Shown: piece by piece, positions 1 through 11,839 of the stretch
Layout: every line of letters starts with the position of its first letter
How positions within the stretch are numbered: position 1 is the stretch's first letter
Origin: Miscanthus floridulus
Taxonomy: Eukaryota; Streptophyta; Magnoliopsida; Poales; Poaceae
Length of the DNA stretch: 64,000 bases
NCBI RefSeq assembly: GCF_019320115.1
Contig: NC_089591.1
Coordinates: forward strand, 24,592,502 to 24,656,501
Direction of reading: 5' to 3'
Program-made: the position numbers and the translations under genes
The notes under the pieces: generated by a model
The model's input: only the letters and a program-made list of their open reading frames with translations
Told to the model about the DNA's origin: nothing
Database searches by the model: none

Positions 1-3000
1 CTGAGTTGAGCTACTCGGCTTCATGGTCGGAACGACTTATCTAGGCCAACTAAGTGCAAGGCATGCGTTCAACTTGATATGAGGATGTACAGCGAATCGG
101 TCCTTAACTGACATAGACGGGGATAAATAGGCACCAAGACATCCATGCCTTGTTGCTTCTCTATCACAATCTCGTCAGTCTCCTTTTATTTATCAACACA
201 TGGTTATTTCCATGATAACAAATATAGCCAACCATGCTTTGGTATCCACCTATATCTCGCTGGTGATAGGAAATCACCCAACTTCTACCGGTCTAAGCAC
301 TGCTAAGCACACATTCGATCCTGGACCTACGTAGGGTTCCAGGTATATTTCTAGACAAGGTAGTTCTATGCATCATGTGGTTCCAACCAACTCTTATAAC
401 CTAATGCATCAAACATAAAGGACTCAAGTGATATTTGTAAAAACCTAGGAGGCTTAGAATGCTCCTAAGGCTTGCCTGGGATCTAACACAAGTCAGTTCT
501 GTTAGCTCGCACTAGTCTTGGTGACATCTCCGGTCCTAGCACTTGCTTAGTCCTTCCATCTTCGGGATAGGTCCACCATCACATCCTTCATGTGGTTCAT
601 CTAGCGCACCTAGATGAGATGCAAGTGCATGAATATGAAGAATGGTAATAAGAGATGCATCACATAAGCGTGTTCAAGACAATCACAAGATTATTCAAGA
701 CATAGGCACATAGAGTTATTTAACTAAGCACTATTCTAGCACAATAGGTGGATATGGCAATCATATCGAGCATGACATACTCGTTAACTTAAGTTCAGCT
801 ATTGCAAGCACTTATCAATCATGAACTAACAAGTTTAGCCAAATAAGAGCACACATGTATAGAAATCTGGACAGCAGCACAACAGTCACTTGTTTCAACC
901 ATAACTGGAGTTATAAGCAGCAAACAAGCGTGATCCTACACTTTCTCGAAAGCTAATGAAATTATCTAAAACTATGTTATTAACACCAAAAGCCGGTTCA
1001 ACAAATAACAAGGTCAAAATACATTATAAAGCAGAGCTTATACAACTAAGGATAGAAAACTGATATTAACTTCAAAAATGCATAACTGGAGTTCTTGAAA
1101 TTCAGCAAACATGATTCTTAACTCTATGGAAATATTATTAAGTTATATATAACTCTCTCATTATCATCTTAAGATGATTCTACAGCTAACAATGTCAAAC
1201 AACACCAAGAAGGCATCTCTGTCCAGATTTGTATAGAAATCTGCCATTCCACTTTGAACAGCGATAACTGGAGTTCTAGAGCACCAAAAGTAGTGATCTC
1301 AGACATTTTAGAAAGCTTAGGAAAATCACTACAACTCTCCTATTATCACCAATACATTATTCTATGTTTAAATGAGCCAAACAATACAATCATTCAGATC
1401 TGTCCAGAGGACATGCAAAAACCTGACAACAAACTTCTAAAATCAACAACTCCTAAACTATGAGGCCTAAAATCATGCAATTTTAGGGCAAGAAAGATAA
1501 GGAAATTATCTACCACTTTTGTATTTACCATATTTACATAAAACATCATTTGACTTATGAAGTTATCATCAAAACGAAAATGCACATGCAGCCATTTAGA
1601 ATGTAACAAATTGATGTTTCACTTGTTTTGCTAACAAAGAGCATGCACACATGAGCCATTCAAGAATTTCAACCACCACTAACATACTTATCAACTCTTT
1701 ATTGAACACCAATCACTCAAAGCATCACCAATTACAATTACAAGCTTTATCTACAATTATGCTTTTATTAATACTTTCTCCTAATAAACATATATATAAT
1801 TTTAGTGATATATGAGAACAACTAGTTTGGGATTGAGATTTTTATGAGTGGTAGATGTGATCAAAACATGGCTACTGCACAAATTTCATAAGCCTTGGTT
1901 TTATAATTTAATTACTATGAAAAAGACAAATTGCTATTCCAAGGAAACATGTAAAAGCAAGATAAATCTAAAGATCATCATTTTCTATAAACACATAGCT
2001 ATATTATATGTTATTATGGTATCACAACATCATACAAAGGTAGTGGAACCACATTTTCCATTTTTATAGCTACATAAAAATTATAACTTATTTAAAACCA
2101 TTTATCAAGCATTAATTAAGTCAAATCAAAAACTCAACCATACTACATATAATGAACATGAAATTTTAGCCACAGCACACATATAGCATCAGTAGCCTAC
2201 CATAAAAATTTCATAGCAATTGGAGCACCACAACTTTAGATATGAGAATAACAAGCAAAACAAGCTAAAATTGCCTATTTAATAAGGATTAAATCAAAAC
2301 ATTATAAAAATAGTACAAAACTAGCTTGTTTAATATTTTTATTAGCTATATCATGTCATCACAAGATTAACACAACTAGAATTACCATTTTTGGACTTCT
2401 ATAACTCAAGATATGCATCCGACATCTTAAAAGGATTTTTAAAAGCACTTTATAAGAATAAATAAAAAAGTAGAAACTTTCTACTAACATATATCATATT
2501 ATGACTCTACTGAGTATACCTACTCACAAGGATTCCAAAAAGTTCTTATTTGCTATTTTACGATTTTCCTACAATTTATTATGATTTTCCAAAGTTTTAG
2601 CCATAAAAGAAAAAATACATTTACAAAGAGGACCCTAAACTTTCCACTAAATGGATTTCAGCAAATAGGTCCTTATAGGTAATATTCACATGAGTCATAG
2701 GTTCTTCACTTAACCCCCTGCACTTACTTCTATTTGAGCACAACGTCCTTCTTCTTCAACTCGCCGGGCAGAGTAGAGGAGATGGCCGGCGAGCCGGCCG
2801 GTCTTGGCGGACGGTGGCCGGCAGCGGTGGGGAAGGGTCACGGTCGCATAATGGTGAGCTACACCTATGGGTGGCCTTGGCCCATTCCTGAGGCTGACCA
2901 TGGATCCTGTCCATGGCATAGGTGGTAGGCCGACGATGACTCCAGCGGACAGGGCGCTGGCGGAGCTCTAGGCGGCGGGGAAGAGGCAGTGGAGCACCTA

Positions 3001-4531
3001 GGGGACCGCACGCATCCTAGAAAGGCGACTGTCTTTCCTAAAGGTGGCTCGTGGCCCCTTGGCCACACACACTGTGGCACCCAGAGGCATAGCCTCGGTG
3101 GCGGCTATCTGTAGTGGTGAGAGAGGCTAGAAGAAGGGGCGCGTCGGGGCAGCATATGGCAGTGGAGGAGCTAGTCAGGCGAAGGGAAGATGGAGGAGGC
3201 TGGAGCAGCGGTGGTAGGGCTCTGCTCAGTAGCCATGGTAGCCATGGTGACCGCATCCGCAAGTAGCAGCAGCGCGAGAGGGAGAGCGCAAGGGAGGGTG
3301 AGAGCGAGTAGGAGCGTGAGGAAGGGCCATCGAGGTGTGGGGGAGCGAGGGAGAGCGAGGCAGGGGGTGCTTAGGCATATCAGCCTCGAGCATGTGGAAA
3401 CAATGGTGGGGGCACGCTCAGGCATGGATGCCACATCCCAGACACGCATCGCCCATTCGGGCATTTTCCCGAGCACGTGGCGGGCAGCGATGTGGGTAAG
3501 GTGGGCGCCATTTTTGGGCCAGCTACAAGCCGATTTGGACCTTGGGTGCAAAAACAAAGTTGTAGCCCACCTAATGTTCTACAAAAGTCATTAAGGGTGC
3601 CTAACCATTAGAGCTCTCTATTAGCAGCTAATTAAGCCCCAAGTTGACAGTGTCAATGACTTAACGAAGGTTAAGCCTTGCTCTGCTTGTGCTCGAATTA
3701 CTTGGTCAAAACATGGACAAATTGGATCCAACTTTTTGTATGTCCTTCTCCAAGATGTAAACTCCAACTTTTATTTTGGGATCAAGTCAAGTTTCTTAAT
3801 GAAAACACAATAACACGACAAGCCAACTACCTTGCCACTAATGTCAGAATATTTTTCGAGGCTGAAAACAGCAGCTGATTCAAACTTGAGACCTATGTTT
3901 GAGCCACTTAGGTGTTGAAATAGGTCTTGGTCCAAAAATAATGTTTGTTGTAATCTACTCAAACTTCAACTTTTATTAAAGTTCAAACTTCATATCTAGT
4001 ACAGAAAGCATTGCTTCATTTTGGTCAAAGCAGCACCTCGTTAAACCCTGGAATTAAGGTTTTCGGCCAATTGAGGCATTTTCTTGACACTTGCTCAACA
4101 CAAACCCTTCATGACTTCTATTGCAGAGTCCAATTAGAGTCATTTGGGCAAGGTAGCAAGGTTTGGTCGACATCACATATTCTCATTTACTTAATAAAGC
4201 AATTCAATCAAGGTTATAACTTATCATTTCATGTGACTTCTTGACTCCAAACTTCACGAAACATTTCCACTGGTCAAGATGGATGCATGTTGATGTAATG
4301 TACATGAAACAAGCATGTTTAACATTACTCATGCCTAATCTTAACTAGGATCCACATGTAAGCAAAGGTGTGTTGTCCAAGTTCAAGTTGGGACTCAATT
4401 TCATAGATTGGACGTCAACACCTTCATCATCACTTCAAAATTACAAACTAGAGACCATAATCATTGCTTGACATATCATACTTAAGTCCAAATCCACTGC
4501 TTAGCTTGTGACTAACACCTGGGGTGTTATA
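1..4531 (-). mobile_element. Partial LTR of a Tekay/Del-type Ty3 retrotransposon
   Basis: Read on the minus strand, the segment starts at 4531 with TATAACACCCC, a one-base variant of the TGTAACACCC start of the plus-strand LTR at 26501. It then runs off the left edge, so its other end is not visible. The reverse complement of about 350-500 resembles the plus-strand LTR near 29,230-29,340, sharing the GGCAAG, TTTTACAAATAT and TTATGTTTG.TGCATTA blocks in order. The flanks are AT-rich and there is a GC-rich island at about 2730-3560. No convincing gene is present: the short ORFs in the island overlap on both strands and resemble no protein family I know. The family call rests on LTR resemblance only. 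It could be a solo LTR or the edge of an element to the left. Confidence 0.6.
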
Positions 4532-5200
4532 CTTTCCGATGTTGATTTATGCAAAGGAACAAGGGAGACGCCCATCAAATCAATTCAAATGGGGCAAAAC
4601 CCCAAAAGGAAGCAATCCTAGTCCCGCCCATGACCTGCTAGGTGAAGGTGGTGGCGAGAGGCCATAGTTAAGGGGTGGCCAACCCCTAGGGGCGCCCGAC
4701 CCCTTGCTAGCACTGTTCAGCCCCTCCTTGTTGTGGCGGTGGAATGGATCCATGCTAAGGCGGTGGGAGCCGGTGCTCGCGCCAATTATAGCTCATAGCA
4801 CAACCTATGTTCCTATATAAGTAGAGGGGTACCCCCCTCTCTAAAGACACACCACACTAAGCAACACCTCACTCTCTACTCTCTTTAGTTTTACCTTTCA
4901 GTTGTATTAGAGCAAGGCAAAGCCACCTTAGAGGGCTTGGCTCCTTGGAAGAAGAGATTCTTGGTATGAATATCAATATGGGTTCTTCCAAAGTCATGTC
5001 TTCACTTTATTATAGTCATACTTATGAACTAGAGTATAGTCATTGTGTTATGTTCTTGATATATGAACTAGTGCAGAGTTTATGTGTCATGAGAATAGCA
5101 CACTTAACTTTATGTTTAAACAATCATATAACTTATATAATCAGAATTAGAGCTAAGTTAAGGTGGCGGTTCATCATGCCATTAGGTGTGCCCATGTTCT
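4532..5200 (+). mobile_element. LTR-like fragment with a promoter, family unknown
   Basis: This segment contains a clear core-promoter-like stretch. TATATAAG at 4814-4821 is followed about 30 bp later by a pyrimidine-rich leader with repeated CTCACTCTCTACTCTC, which is typical of the U3/R junction of grass LTRs. No second copy lies in the window, so neither the boundaries nor the family can be fixed. The TATA box points along the plus strand, opposite to the gag-like ORF at its right, so it is probably not that gene's own LTR. No open reading frame here is supported as a protein. Confidence 0.4.
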
Positions 5201-7084
5201 TTACCTATCGATTCGTAGGGTCGAGGAATCGAGGGGATTTGGGTAGTTTCTGTATATGCAAGCATGGTGCTTGATGAGGACATGGCACCTTCGGATAGAT
5301 GAGTTATGGCCTTCCCAATGAGGCACTGTCGGGCTACCGACGAACCAAAAGTTCAACTTTGATGAACTTTCATTATGAAACACATTTGAACCTACAATCA
5401 AATAGTGACATATACATGTGGAACCAAGTGAATTATAACCAAAGCCACTATGCAAATGTAGGAACGAACAAACCTTATAATCATTGTTTGTATCCGAAGG
5501 TGCCATGTCCTCATCAAACAAGCTTTCCATCAAGTGCTCATTGACCTCAATCGCACTCCGGATGGATGAGTTATGGCCTTCCCAATGAGGCACTATCGGA
5601 CTGCCGACGAACCAAAAGTTCAACTTTGATGAACTTTCATTATGAAACACATTTGAACCTACAATCAAATAGTGACATATACATGTGGAACCAAGTGAAT
5701 TATAACCAAAGCCACTATGCAAATGTAGGAACGAACGAACCTTATAATCATTGTTTGTATCTGAAGGTGCCATGTCCTCATCATCCTCCCCTTCTTGACA
5801 ACAAACCATCCTCGGTTTGGGATTAGATGAAGAAAACATTGTTGGTAGTAGCCAACATTGCTCCCCTTCTTGAAATTTAACATGTTTCTTTATAACAAAA
5901 CTAGGGGAACTCGACATGACAAGATTATAGCAATTGCAATCCTTTGGTTGATCATACTTTTGCACAATATAAGGAGATTTCAGATTTGAACAAATATAGA
6001 CACGATGCACCATATACTCTCCTTTACAATTATATTTTCCAATAAAATGATATGTATGTCTAGAGAACCATGGCAAATCAGCATATGCATAAAGTTTTTC
6101 CTCTAAAGAACTAAGATTACACGGAACATCAAATTCAATGTAACCCAAAGTATTTAAAGAAGACAATAATTTCAGCTCATCAACTTCACTAGCATTATGA
6201 ATAACAAGTCTATTTTCAGCACAAGTACTCATTTTCAGCACACATATAGCGTGATCATTCTTCAATGATTGCATGGGTATAACATAAATATCATCATGCA
6301 AGTCATCTTCGTCACAAGAAACATCACGCAAATCATCTTGTGACAAAGGTAAATCAAGCGAAGGCTCCACTAAAATTTGCTCTATCATAGCATGATTGGT
6401 GGAAAAATTCAGCACATCAAGAGAACTCTCACCTTTCGTGAGTTTAGCATCGTGGGCTTTACCTTTGCTCTCATGATCAGTAGGAGTATTAGTTGATTGT
6501 TCTGAATTGTCATATGAGACTATGAGCATCTTATTTTCTATCACGTCATCCTCGCTCTTTTGTATATTGTCCTGCAAAAGGTTAGGCATAGCAGGAGGAA
6601 TAACAAGAGATTGATCTAGTTGATGCACCTCATCATTTGAATTAATTACAAGAGATGGGTTAACAAAGGTTTCTCGCATAAGATCTTTCATATCATTCCA
6701 AGTTTGAGGTTTATCAGAAGGATCTAAAGACTCCCACCAAGATAAAGCAAAATGTCGTAAAACACTAGCTGCATTTTTTACCTTCCTCCTTGGACACATA
6801 AAGCGAGTAGCAAATATGTTATCGATGGCAATTTCCCACTCCATGTACTCATCATCACCTATACCATCATAAGTCGGTGGATACGAACGAACCTTATAAT
6901 CATTGTTTGTATCTGAAGGTGCCTTGTCCTCATCAGTGCTTGGGTATGGAGAGATAGGCGAATGCATTGTCCTTCTCTCCAGTTGAGGGGTAGGCAGCAT
7001 GTGGTGATAGCCTTGTCCGTCCTTCGTATTGTCACATGAGGTTGCTGATAGACAAGTACTCGGTGGCCTCCCGACCTGCTTCAC
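5201..7084 (-). CDS. Ty3-type gag-like protein, uninterrupted 627-codon ORF
   Basis: The ORF has a Retrotrans_gag-like core near residues 75-145, with motifs YMEWEIAIDNIF, ASVLRHFALSWWESL and a downstream MRETFVNP. Gag of this kind forms the particle core in the cytoplasm. An acidic, low-complexity middle follows, then a Cys-containing segment (CNCYNLV, near residue 390). The C-terminal part repeats a block beginning APSDTNNDYKV, because the DNA contains an in-frame 267-bp tandem duplication. I see no CCHC zinc knuckle, protease or reverse transcriptase. It is the longest uninterrupted retroelement frame in the window, while its neighbours are full of stops. The core resembles that of the gag-protease element at 20156-25148. 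The start shown is simply the first in-frame Met. It may be a non-autonomous gag-only element or a recently truncated one. Confidence 0.6.
   Translation of the reverse strand: MKQVGRPPSTCLSATSCDNTKDGQGYHHMLPTPQLERRTMHSPISPYPSTDEDKAPSDTNNDYKVRSYPPTYDGIGDDEYMEWEIAIDNIFATRFMCPRRKVKNAASVLRHFALSWWESLDPSDKPQTWNDMKDLMRETFVNPSLVINSNDEVHQLDQSLVIPPAMPNLLQDNIQKSEDDVIENKMLIVSYDNSEQSTNTPTDHESKGKAHDAKLTKGESSLDVLNFSTNHAMIEQILVEPSLDLPLSQDDLRDVSCDEDDLHDDIYVIPMQSLKNDHAICVLKMSTCAENRLVIHNASEVDELKLLSSLNTLGYIEFDVPCNLSSLEEKLYAYADLPWFSRHTYHFIGKYNCKGEYMVHRVYICSNLKSPYIVQKYDQPKDCNCYNLVMSSSPSFVIKKHVKFQEGEQCWLLPTMFSSSNPKPRMVCCQEGEDDEDMAPSDTNNDYKVRSFLHLHSGFGYNSLGSTCICHYLIVGSNVFHNESSSKLNFWFVGSPIVPHWEGHNSSIRSAIEVNEHLMESLFDEDMAPSDTNNDYKVCSFLHLHSGFGYNSLGSTCICHYLIVGSNVFHNESSSKLNFWFVGSPTVPHWEGHNSSIRRCHVLIKHHACIYRNYPNPLDSSTLRIDR
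5272..5785. repeat. 267-bp tandem duplication with a 26-bp inverted repeat
   Basis: Two near-identical copies start at about 5297 and 5564, giving a period of 267 bp, which is 89 codons and so keeps the overlapping gag frame open. The first copy is bracketed by a perfect 26-bp inverted repeat: TGATGAGGACATGGCACC... at 5272-5297 and its reverse complement at 5491-5516. A third, partial copy of about 50 bp sits at 6883-6935, inside the main gag region, where the repeated peptide APSDTNNDYKVRS first occurs. That copy is the likely source of the repeat. Confidence 0.85.
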
Positions 7085-7665
7085 ACTTAGCCCTAAAACT
7101 AATTATGTAATTTGTATGATTATCAACTAATCTTTGTATGACTACAACAGACCAATGCTTACTTAGGATTATTCTTTAATCCTTTCTTTTCTATTTTATC
7201 CTTTGAGGAATGCCAAGTGTGTGTCCACTATCTTATAATTACTATTCTTACCCCTGTTATAAGCATTGGTGTACTTGCAAACATTATTATTCAAGTTCAT
7301 ATCCATACTAGACTCTTAATCAAATGCCTTCCATTGGGAAAATATAAATAATGATACCCTGAATACTTTCAGGTGAAATGCTACAATGATAGCTCCATGT
7401 GCTTATGGATAAATATCCAAAATTGTTAAGGAACTATCAAGGCTATTTCTTAGTAGCATGGCTACACATTAGTTATGTTACTAAGAAGTACCAACAAGGT
7501 ATTTCTAGTGCCATTGCTAAGGATGGATTCAAACCCCGTACTTAGTAGTGACTGTTAAGAAATACAAACAACTACGAGAGCTCATGTGGCATGCCAACTT
7601 CTCCTATGCACCAGAGTACTTTGTCTACACCACCAAAATAGGTCCCAACCTTGTAGAATGCTACA
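7085..7665 (+). pseudogene. Left part of the upstream region (orf0-like) of a Tekay element
   Basis: This segment is flanked on the right by the insertion of the Tat element. Its last about 100 bp read as protein (KYKQLRELMWHANFSYAPEY then FVYTTKIGPNLVECYTS). The frame continues in register at 19057 once the Tat element and one CTAGT copy are removed. The part nearer 7085 is AT-rich with many stops. Rice RIRE3/RIRE8-type Tekay elements are known to carry an extra ORF (orf0) upstream of gag, and this fits that position. The equation with orf0 is by position, not by protein similarity. The element's 5' LTR is not seen; the sequence to the left belongs to other elements. Confidence 0.45.
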
Positions 7666-7670
7666 CTAGT

Positions 7671-9211
7671 TGTTGGGTACCATAAAAAGGGGTCCCCCAA
7701 GCGAAAACTGAAAAAATCGCTTAGACCCTGTCAAAATCGAAGCCAAGAGATAACTACCGGCTAACCCCCACCTTGTCCGAGGCTCTCGATTCTCCGCCTC
7801 GCTCGAGGCCTCGCACATAAGGCCTCGAATGGAGAACTGATTCTCTATCTTGCTCGAGGCCTCGGACATAAGGCCTCGAACAGGGAACCGATTCTCCATC
7901 TCGCTCGAGTCCTCCGACATAAGGCCTCGGACGGGGAACCGATTCTCCTGTCTCGCTCGAGGCCTCACACGTAAGGCCTTGGATGAGGAATCGATTCTCC
8001 ATCTTGCTCAAGGCCCCACACATAAGGCCTCGGATGGGGTACCGATTCTCCGCCTCACTCAAGGCCCCGCACGTAAGGCCTTGGAAGCTCGGCAACAACC
8101 CCGTCGCCTCCACCTCAACCGATTTCCCTGACAGAACATCATGTCCAATTAACGTGACCAACCACTCCCATGACGTCAACCGGACGATGGCTCGACACAG
8201 CAGAGTGACCGACAAGATGGGAGTCAGCATCAACACCATGCCAGTCCGAGATAGGACTGGGGCAAGGGTTACTGGCCACTGTGCTTGGCACTGTGCCCAT
8301 GACTGACGCCCATGCTTGCACTATGCTGCCTAACCCCAACTGCTTTGAGGACAGCGTGGCATGGGGAGTCAAGTTCGGGTACCTGTAGCCTCAGAATTAG
8401 TGTATAGGACCAACCGCTCCCCCTGAGCCTCGGCAATCTGCTTCAGGGTCTTGGTAGCCTTAGGGATTCATGCCCACCGAGCCCCCCCCTCGATGGTTCA
8501 GCCTCTGCAACTGACTGAGCCTTGGCTCTCTACGCTGTCAACCTACAGCGACCGGCACGTCGTCCGCCATGCCCTGCATCAAGCTATCACTGGAGCTCCC
8601 ACATCGCACAGGATCGGGCGTGACCAGCACTGTCGCTCTAGTACATCAAGGACATGACTACTCCATCGACCCTGCCACCACAGTGGCAAGCTATAGGGCT
8701 CGAGCATGCCACCTCCGCTCACAAGACGCCGTGTAGAGAACACATGTATCACCACTGTCCCCTTCAACAATAAAAGGGAGTGACCTGGGGCTATTTCTAG
8801 AGAGGCTCAGGAGACACACAGGACATAGACACATGAGCTCATGAGTTCATGAACTCACGCATAGACAAACACAGATGCATTCAAACACACATACACACGC
8901 AAGCAACACGCAACACGCAACACTTTGTAATCCGCACACTCCTCCGCTCTACCTGAGATCAACATCTCAAGCAACCCACACCGCTCCACACAGAGACCTG
9001 GGACTAGCTCCCTCTCTCGCTCTGCTTGTAAACCCCTACTACAAGCACCTCGGTGCAAGGAATACAAGATCGATCTCTTAGACTAGATGTAGGGCACCTA
9101 TTGCCTGAACCAGTATAAACCTTGTGTCTCTTTGCATCACCATCCGGGATTAGGGACACGCAATACAAATTCACTAGTCGGGTGAGGGCCCACTAGTCCA
9201 AAACACCAATA
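7671..9211 (+). repeat. 5' LTR of the Tat element
   Basis: The LTR is about 1541 bp, running from TGTTGGGTACC to CACCAATA (an original CACCGACA, as kept in the 3' copy). The first third contains 51-bp tandem repeats. The A-rich stretch AATAAAAGGG near 8769 is a plausible TATA region, and the last 237 bp align without gaps to 18815-19051. The short ORFs in this region are by-products of the 51-bp repeats and are not treated as genes. Confidence 0.9.
7802..8090. repeat. 51-bp tandem repeats in the U3 of the Tat LTR
   Basis: About six copies, the last partial, of a 51-bp unit built on CTCGAGGCCT...ATAAGGCCTCG...GATTCTCC. One copy has 52 bp. Since 51 is divisible by three, the array gives open frames on both strands with a repeated ENRFPVRGLMSE-like peptide. 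This is a repeat artefact. The remaining 3' LTR lacks this region. Confidence 0.85.
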
Positions 9212-9231
9212 GTTGGCGCGCTAGGTAGGGG
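9212..9231 (+). other. Primer-binding site of the Tat element
   Basis: GTTGGCGCGCTAGGTAGGGG directly follows the 5' LTR end. The TTGGCGCGCCAGGTAGGGG sequence is the usual tRNA-primer site next to the LTR of grass Tat-type elements. One base (C to T in GCGCC) differs here. Confidence 0.8.
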
Positions 9232-9347
9232 TTCTACTACGTGTCAGCTTTGTGATCCCAACAAGTTCTGAATGGCAGACCCCGTATGACCACTGCGTCT
9301 CGGCACGGTGATCTAGTTCGGGAGCCTAGAGTTCATGTCTCTAGGAT

Positions 9348-11700
9348 GTGAGTACGATATGGTACTCCTCACACCCAGAGCCTCACCGATCGACGACAAC
9401 ACCACGCACCAGTAGCCTAGGCGCAGGCGGTGCCCGGGCCGCCGCTCTCATCATGCTCGCTAGGCACGACGCGAGCGGGACCACCCCAACACCGTGCATG
9501 CTCAGGGCGACACACTGTGCTCCATCGGTACCCCATGCTCGGCTATTGGTATAGAGTCCCTGGTTGGGGACCTGTCTAGCCTAAGCCTATGCAAGGGAAA
9601 GATGCTGGTGGCATGCAGCGATGCCCCATCATCAAGCTCTACCCTGCCACCTCCTGAGGAGTCGACTCCAGCAGAGCATAGCCCGGCGATGGCACCATCC
9701 CCATATCCCTTCGGGTTAAGAAATGTCCGTCGCCACCTATGCTTTCGCCTATGCTTCCGCTCACAGTGGAGCCCTCAGGACGCCACCAATGCTTCGCCCT
9801 CGACCTCGACGCCACGACCTTGACCCACACCCACACTGACTCCTCGGAGGAGGACGAGGCATGGGCCAGAGCAGACTTCTTCGGGCTCCGTGACCCTGAA
9901 AGCCATGCGCCGCTTCCTGGCCACAAGCAACTACTACTTCGGCTACTCCGACTCCGATGACGAAGGCACTTACGACCCCACTCACGAGTGTTTCCACATC
10001 GGGCTTGGGATGCTGAGAGCAAGCGATGAGGACGAAAGGGCAGGTAACCACTCCCTCGCACAGCAAAGGGGTAGGCAACGCCACACCTCCATGCGTCGAG
10101 CCCCTGGCGGTGCAGAATGAGAACCCCACCCATGAGGAGCTTCGATGTCTAGACCTAGAGCATCTCCGTGAGCTTCAGGCCAAGGTCAAACAAGACCTGA
10201 CTCCTTCTACAGCAGCTCCGAGACACTCTCGAGCAAGAGTAGCGGGGTCATGGTGATGGCGGAGTAGCCCTAGTGGAGGGGTCACGACGTCAACCACCAC
10301 ATCAACAACGATGAAGAGGGCGAGCAACCCCCTATCTTCAATCGCGCTAGCCAGAATGTCACGGCGGCAGCAATGCTACTCTGGACGATGCCTGAGCCCT
10401 CTACCACGGAGGGGCGACGGGCCCACGGTGAGCTCCAATACCTCCTTGAGACTGCCGTGGTGCGGCAGGCAGAAAGTTCCGCCTCTTGACGGCACAGAGG
10501 CACCTTGGAACTTCCCATGGCACCACCTTGGTAGGATAGGGAGGCCTCGGTTTGTCCTGAGCCCACTCGGGCACCGATGGCGAACAGGGTCCCCTTAGTG
10601 CATGACCGCCTCGGTGACCGATGCGAGGTGCAAGGCGACCACGATGTGGTCAGTAGGTGACGCCGCCACAACAACGAGGGGCCCACCTAAGGCTACCACC
10701 CACACTGAGGTGGCCGCTACGATAGTGGGGAGGACCACAGTCCTTCTCCTAGGCCACCTAGCCCTTGAGTCTTTAGCAGAGCTATCCGCGGTGCTCATTT
10801 TCTAGCCCAGTTTCAGAAACTAGCCAACCTCATGAAATACAGCAGCGAGACCAACCTCGAACTTTGGCTAGCCAATTACCTCCTGGCTTGTCAGCTAGGC
10901 AGTGCGGATGATGACCTGCTCATCATCCGCAACCTCCCATTGTTCCTGTTAGACTCAGTGCGAGCCTGGCTCGAACACCTCCCTCCCTCACAGATCCACA
11001 ACTAGCGTGACTTGGTAAAGGTCTTCATTGGGAATTTCTAGGGCACATACATGCGCCTCGAGAACTCCTGGGACCTCAAGAGTTGTCGCCTAGGGGCCAG
11101 ACGAGTCTCTCCGAGACTTCATCCAATGCTTCTCCAAGCAATGCACCGAGTTGCCCTAGCGTCGACGACTTGGAAATTGTCCAGGCTTTCCTCTCCTGGC
11201 ACCACCTGCCAAGACCTGGTCCGAGAGTTAGGCTAGAATGTGCCGACCTTGGACTGTCGCACTCCTCGACATCACCACCAACTTCGCCTTGGGTGAAGAG
11301 GCTCTCGGAGCCATCTTCCCCGACAACGATGCCAAAGGGAAGCGGAGGGACGAGGCCCCCGGGGTCTCGGCTCCCCACCTCCCCAAGAAAAAGAAAAAGG
11401 GTCGCTAAGGGAAGTAGGAGGTCCTTGAGGCTGGTCTAGTCATGGTAGCAGATCGCAAGAATCCTCGAGGCCCTAGAGGCCGTGGGCTCTTTGACGATAT
11501 GCTTAAGAAGCCATGCCCTTACCACCAGGGCTCGGTGAAGCACACCCTCAAGGAGTGCACCATGCTCTGATGCTTCTACGCTAAGCTCGGACTCCCCAGC
11601 AACGAGGCCAAGAGGAGGGACGTTGGTGATAGGGATGACAACAAGGACAACGGGTTCCCTAAGGTGCATAATGCTTTCATGATCTTCAGCGGGCCTTCCA
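9348..11700 (+). pseudogene. Decayed gag region of the Tat element
   Basis: The frame is broken many times. The capsid core is recognisable at about 10800-11240, with fragments YSSETNLELWLANYLLAC, ADDDLLIIRNLPLFLLDSVR and RAWLEHLPPSQIHN followed by a TAG. The GNFQGTY motif follows with TAG in place of Gln. A further piece near 11,490-11,570 (PCPYHQGSVKHTLKECTML) is the Cys/His-containing region that follows the capsid in this family. The 9240-10100 part is GC-rich and not clearly alignable. In an intact element this polyprotein packages the RNA in cytoplasmic particles. The region is a pseudogene with no full-length frame. Confidence 0.75.
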
Positions 11701-11839
11701 CGTGCCTCACGGTGCGCCAGTGAAAGAGGGAACGCCGAGAGGTCTTCTTAGGTTAAGGTGGCCACTCCCCAATACCTCGACTGGTCTTAGGAGGCAATCA
11801 CCTTTGATCGGGATGACCACCCTGATCATGTCCCAAATC

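Noticed and set aside
2710..3594. GC-rich ORFs on both strands up to 134 codons
   Set aside because: They overlap each other, resemble no family, and lie in the GC-rich centre of an LTR.
7666..8239. Overlapping minus-strand ORFs with repeated ENRFPVRGLMSE-like peptide
   Set aside because: They arise from 51-bp tandem repeats, divisible by three, inside the Tat LTR. Plus-strand ORFs are open there too.
9639..10133. 164-codon minus-strand ORF in the Tat gag region
   Set aside because: Unlike the spliced antisense gene it has no relation to known Tat antisense proteins, and it lies opposite decayed gag.
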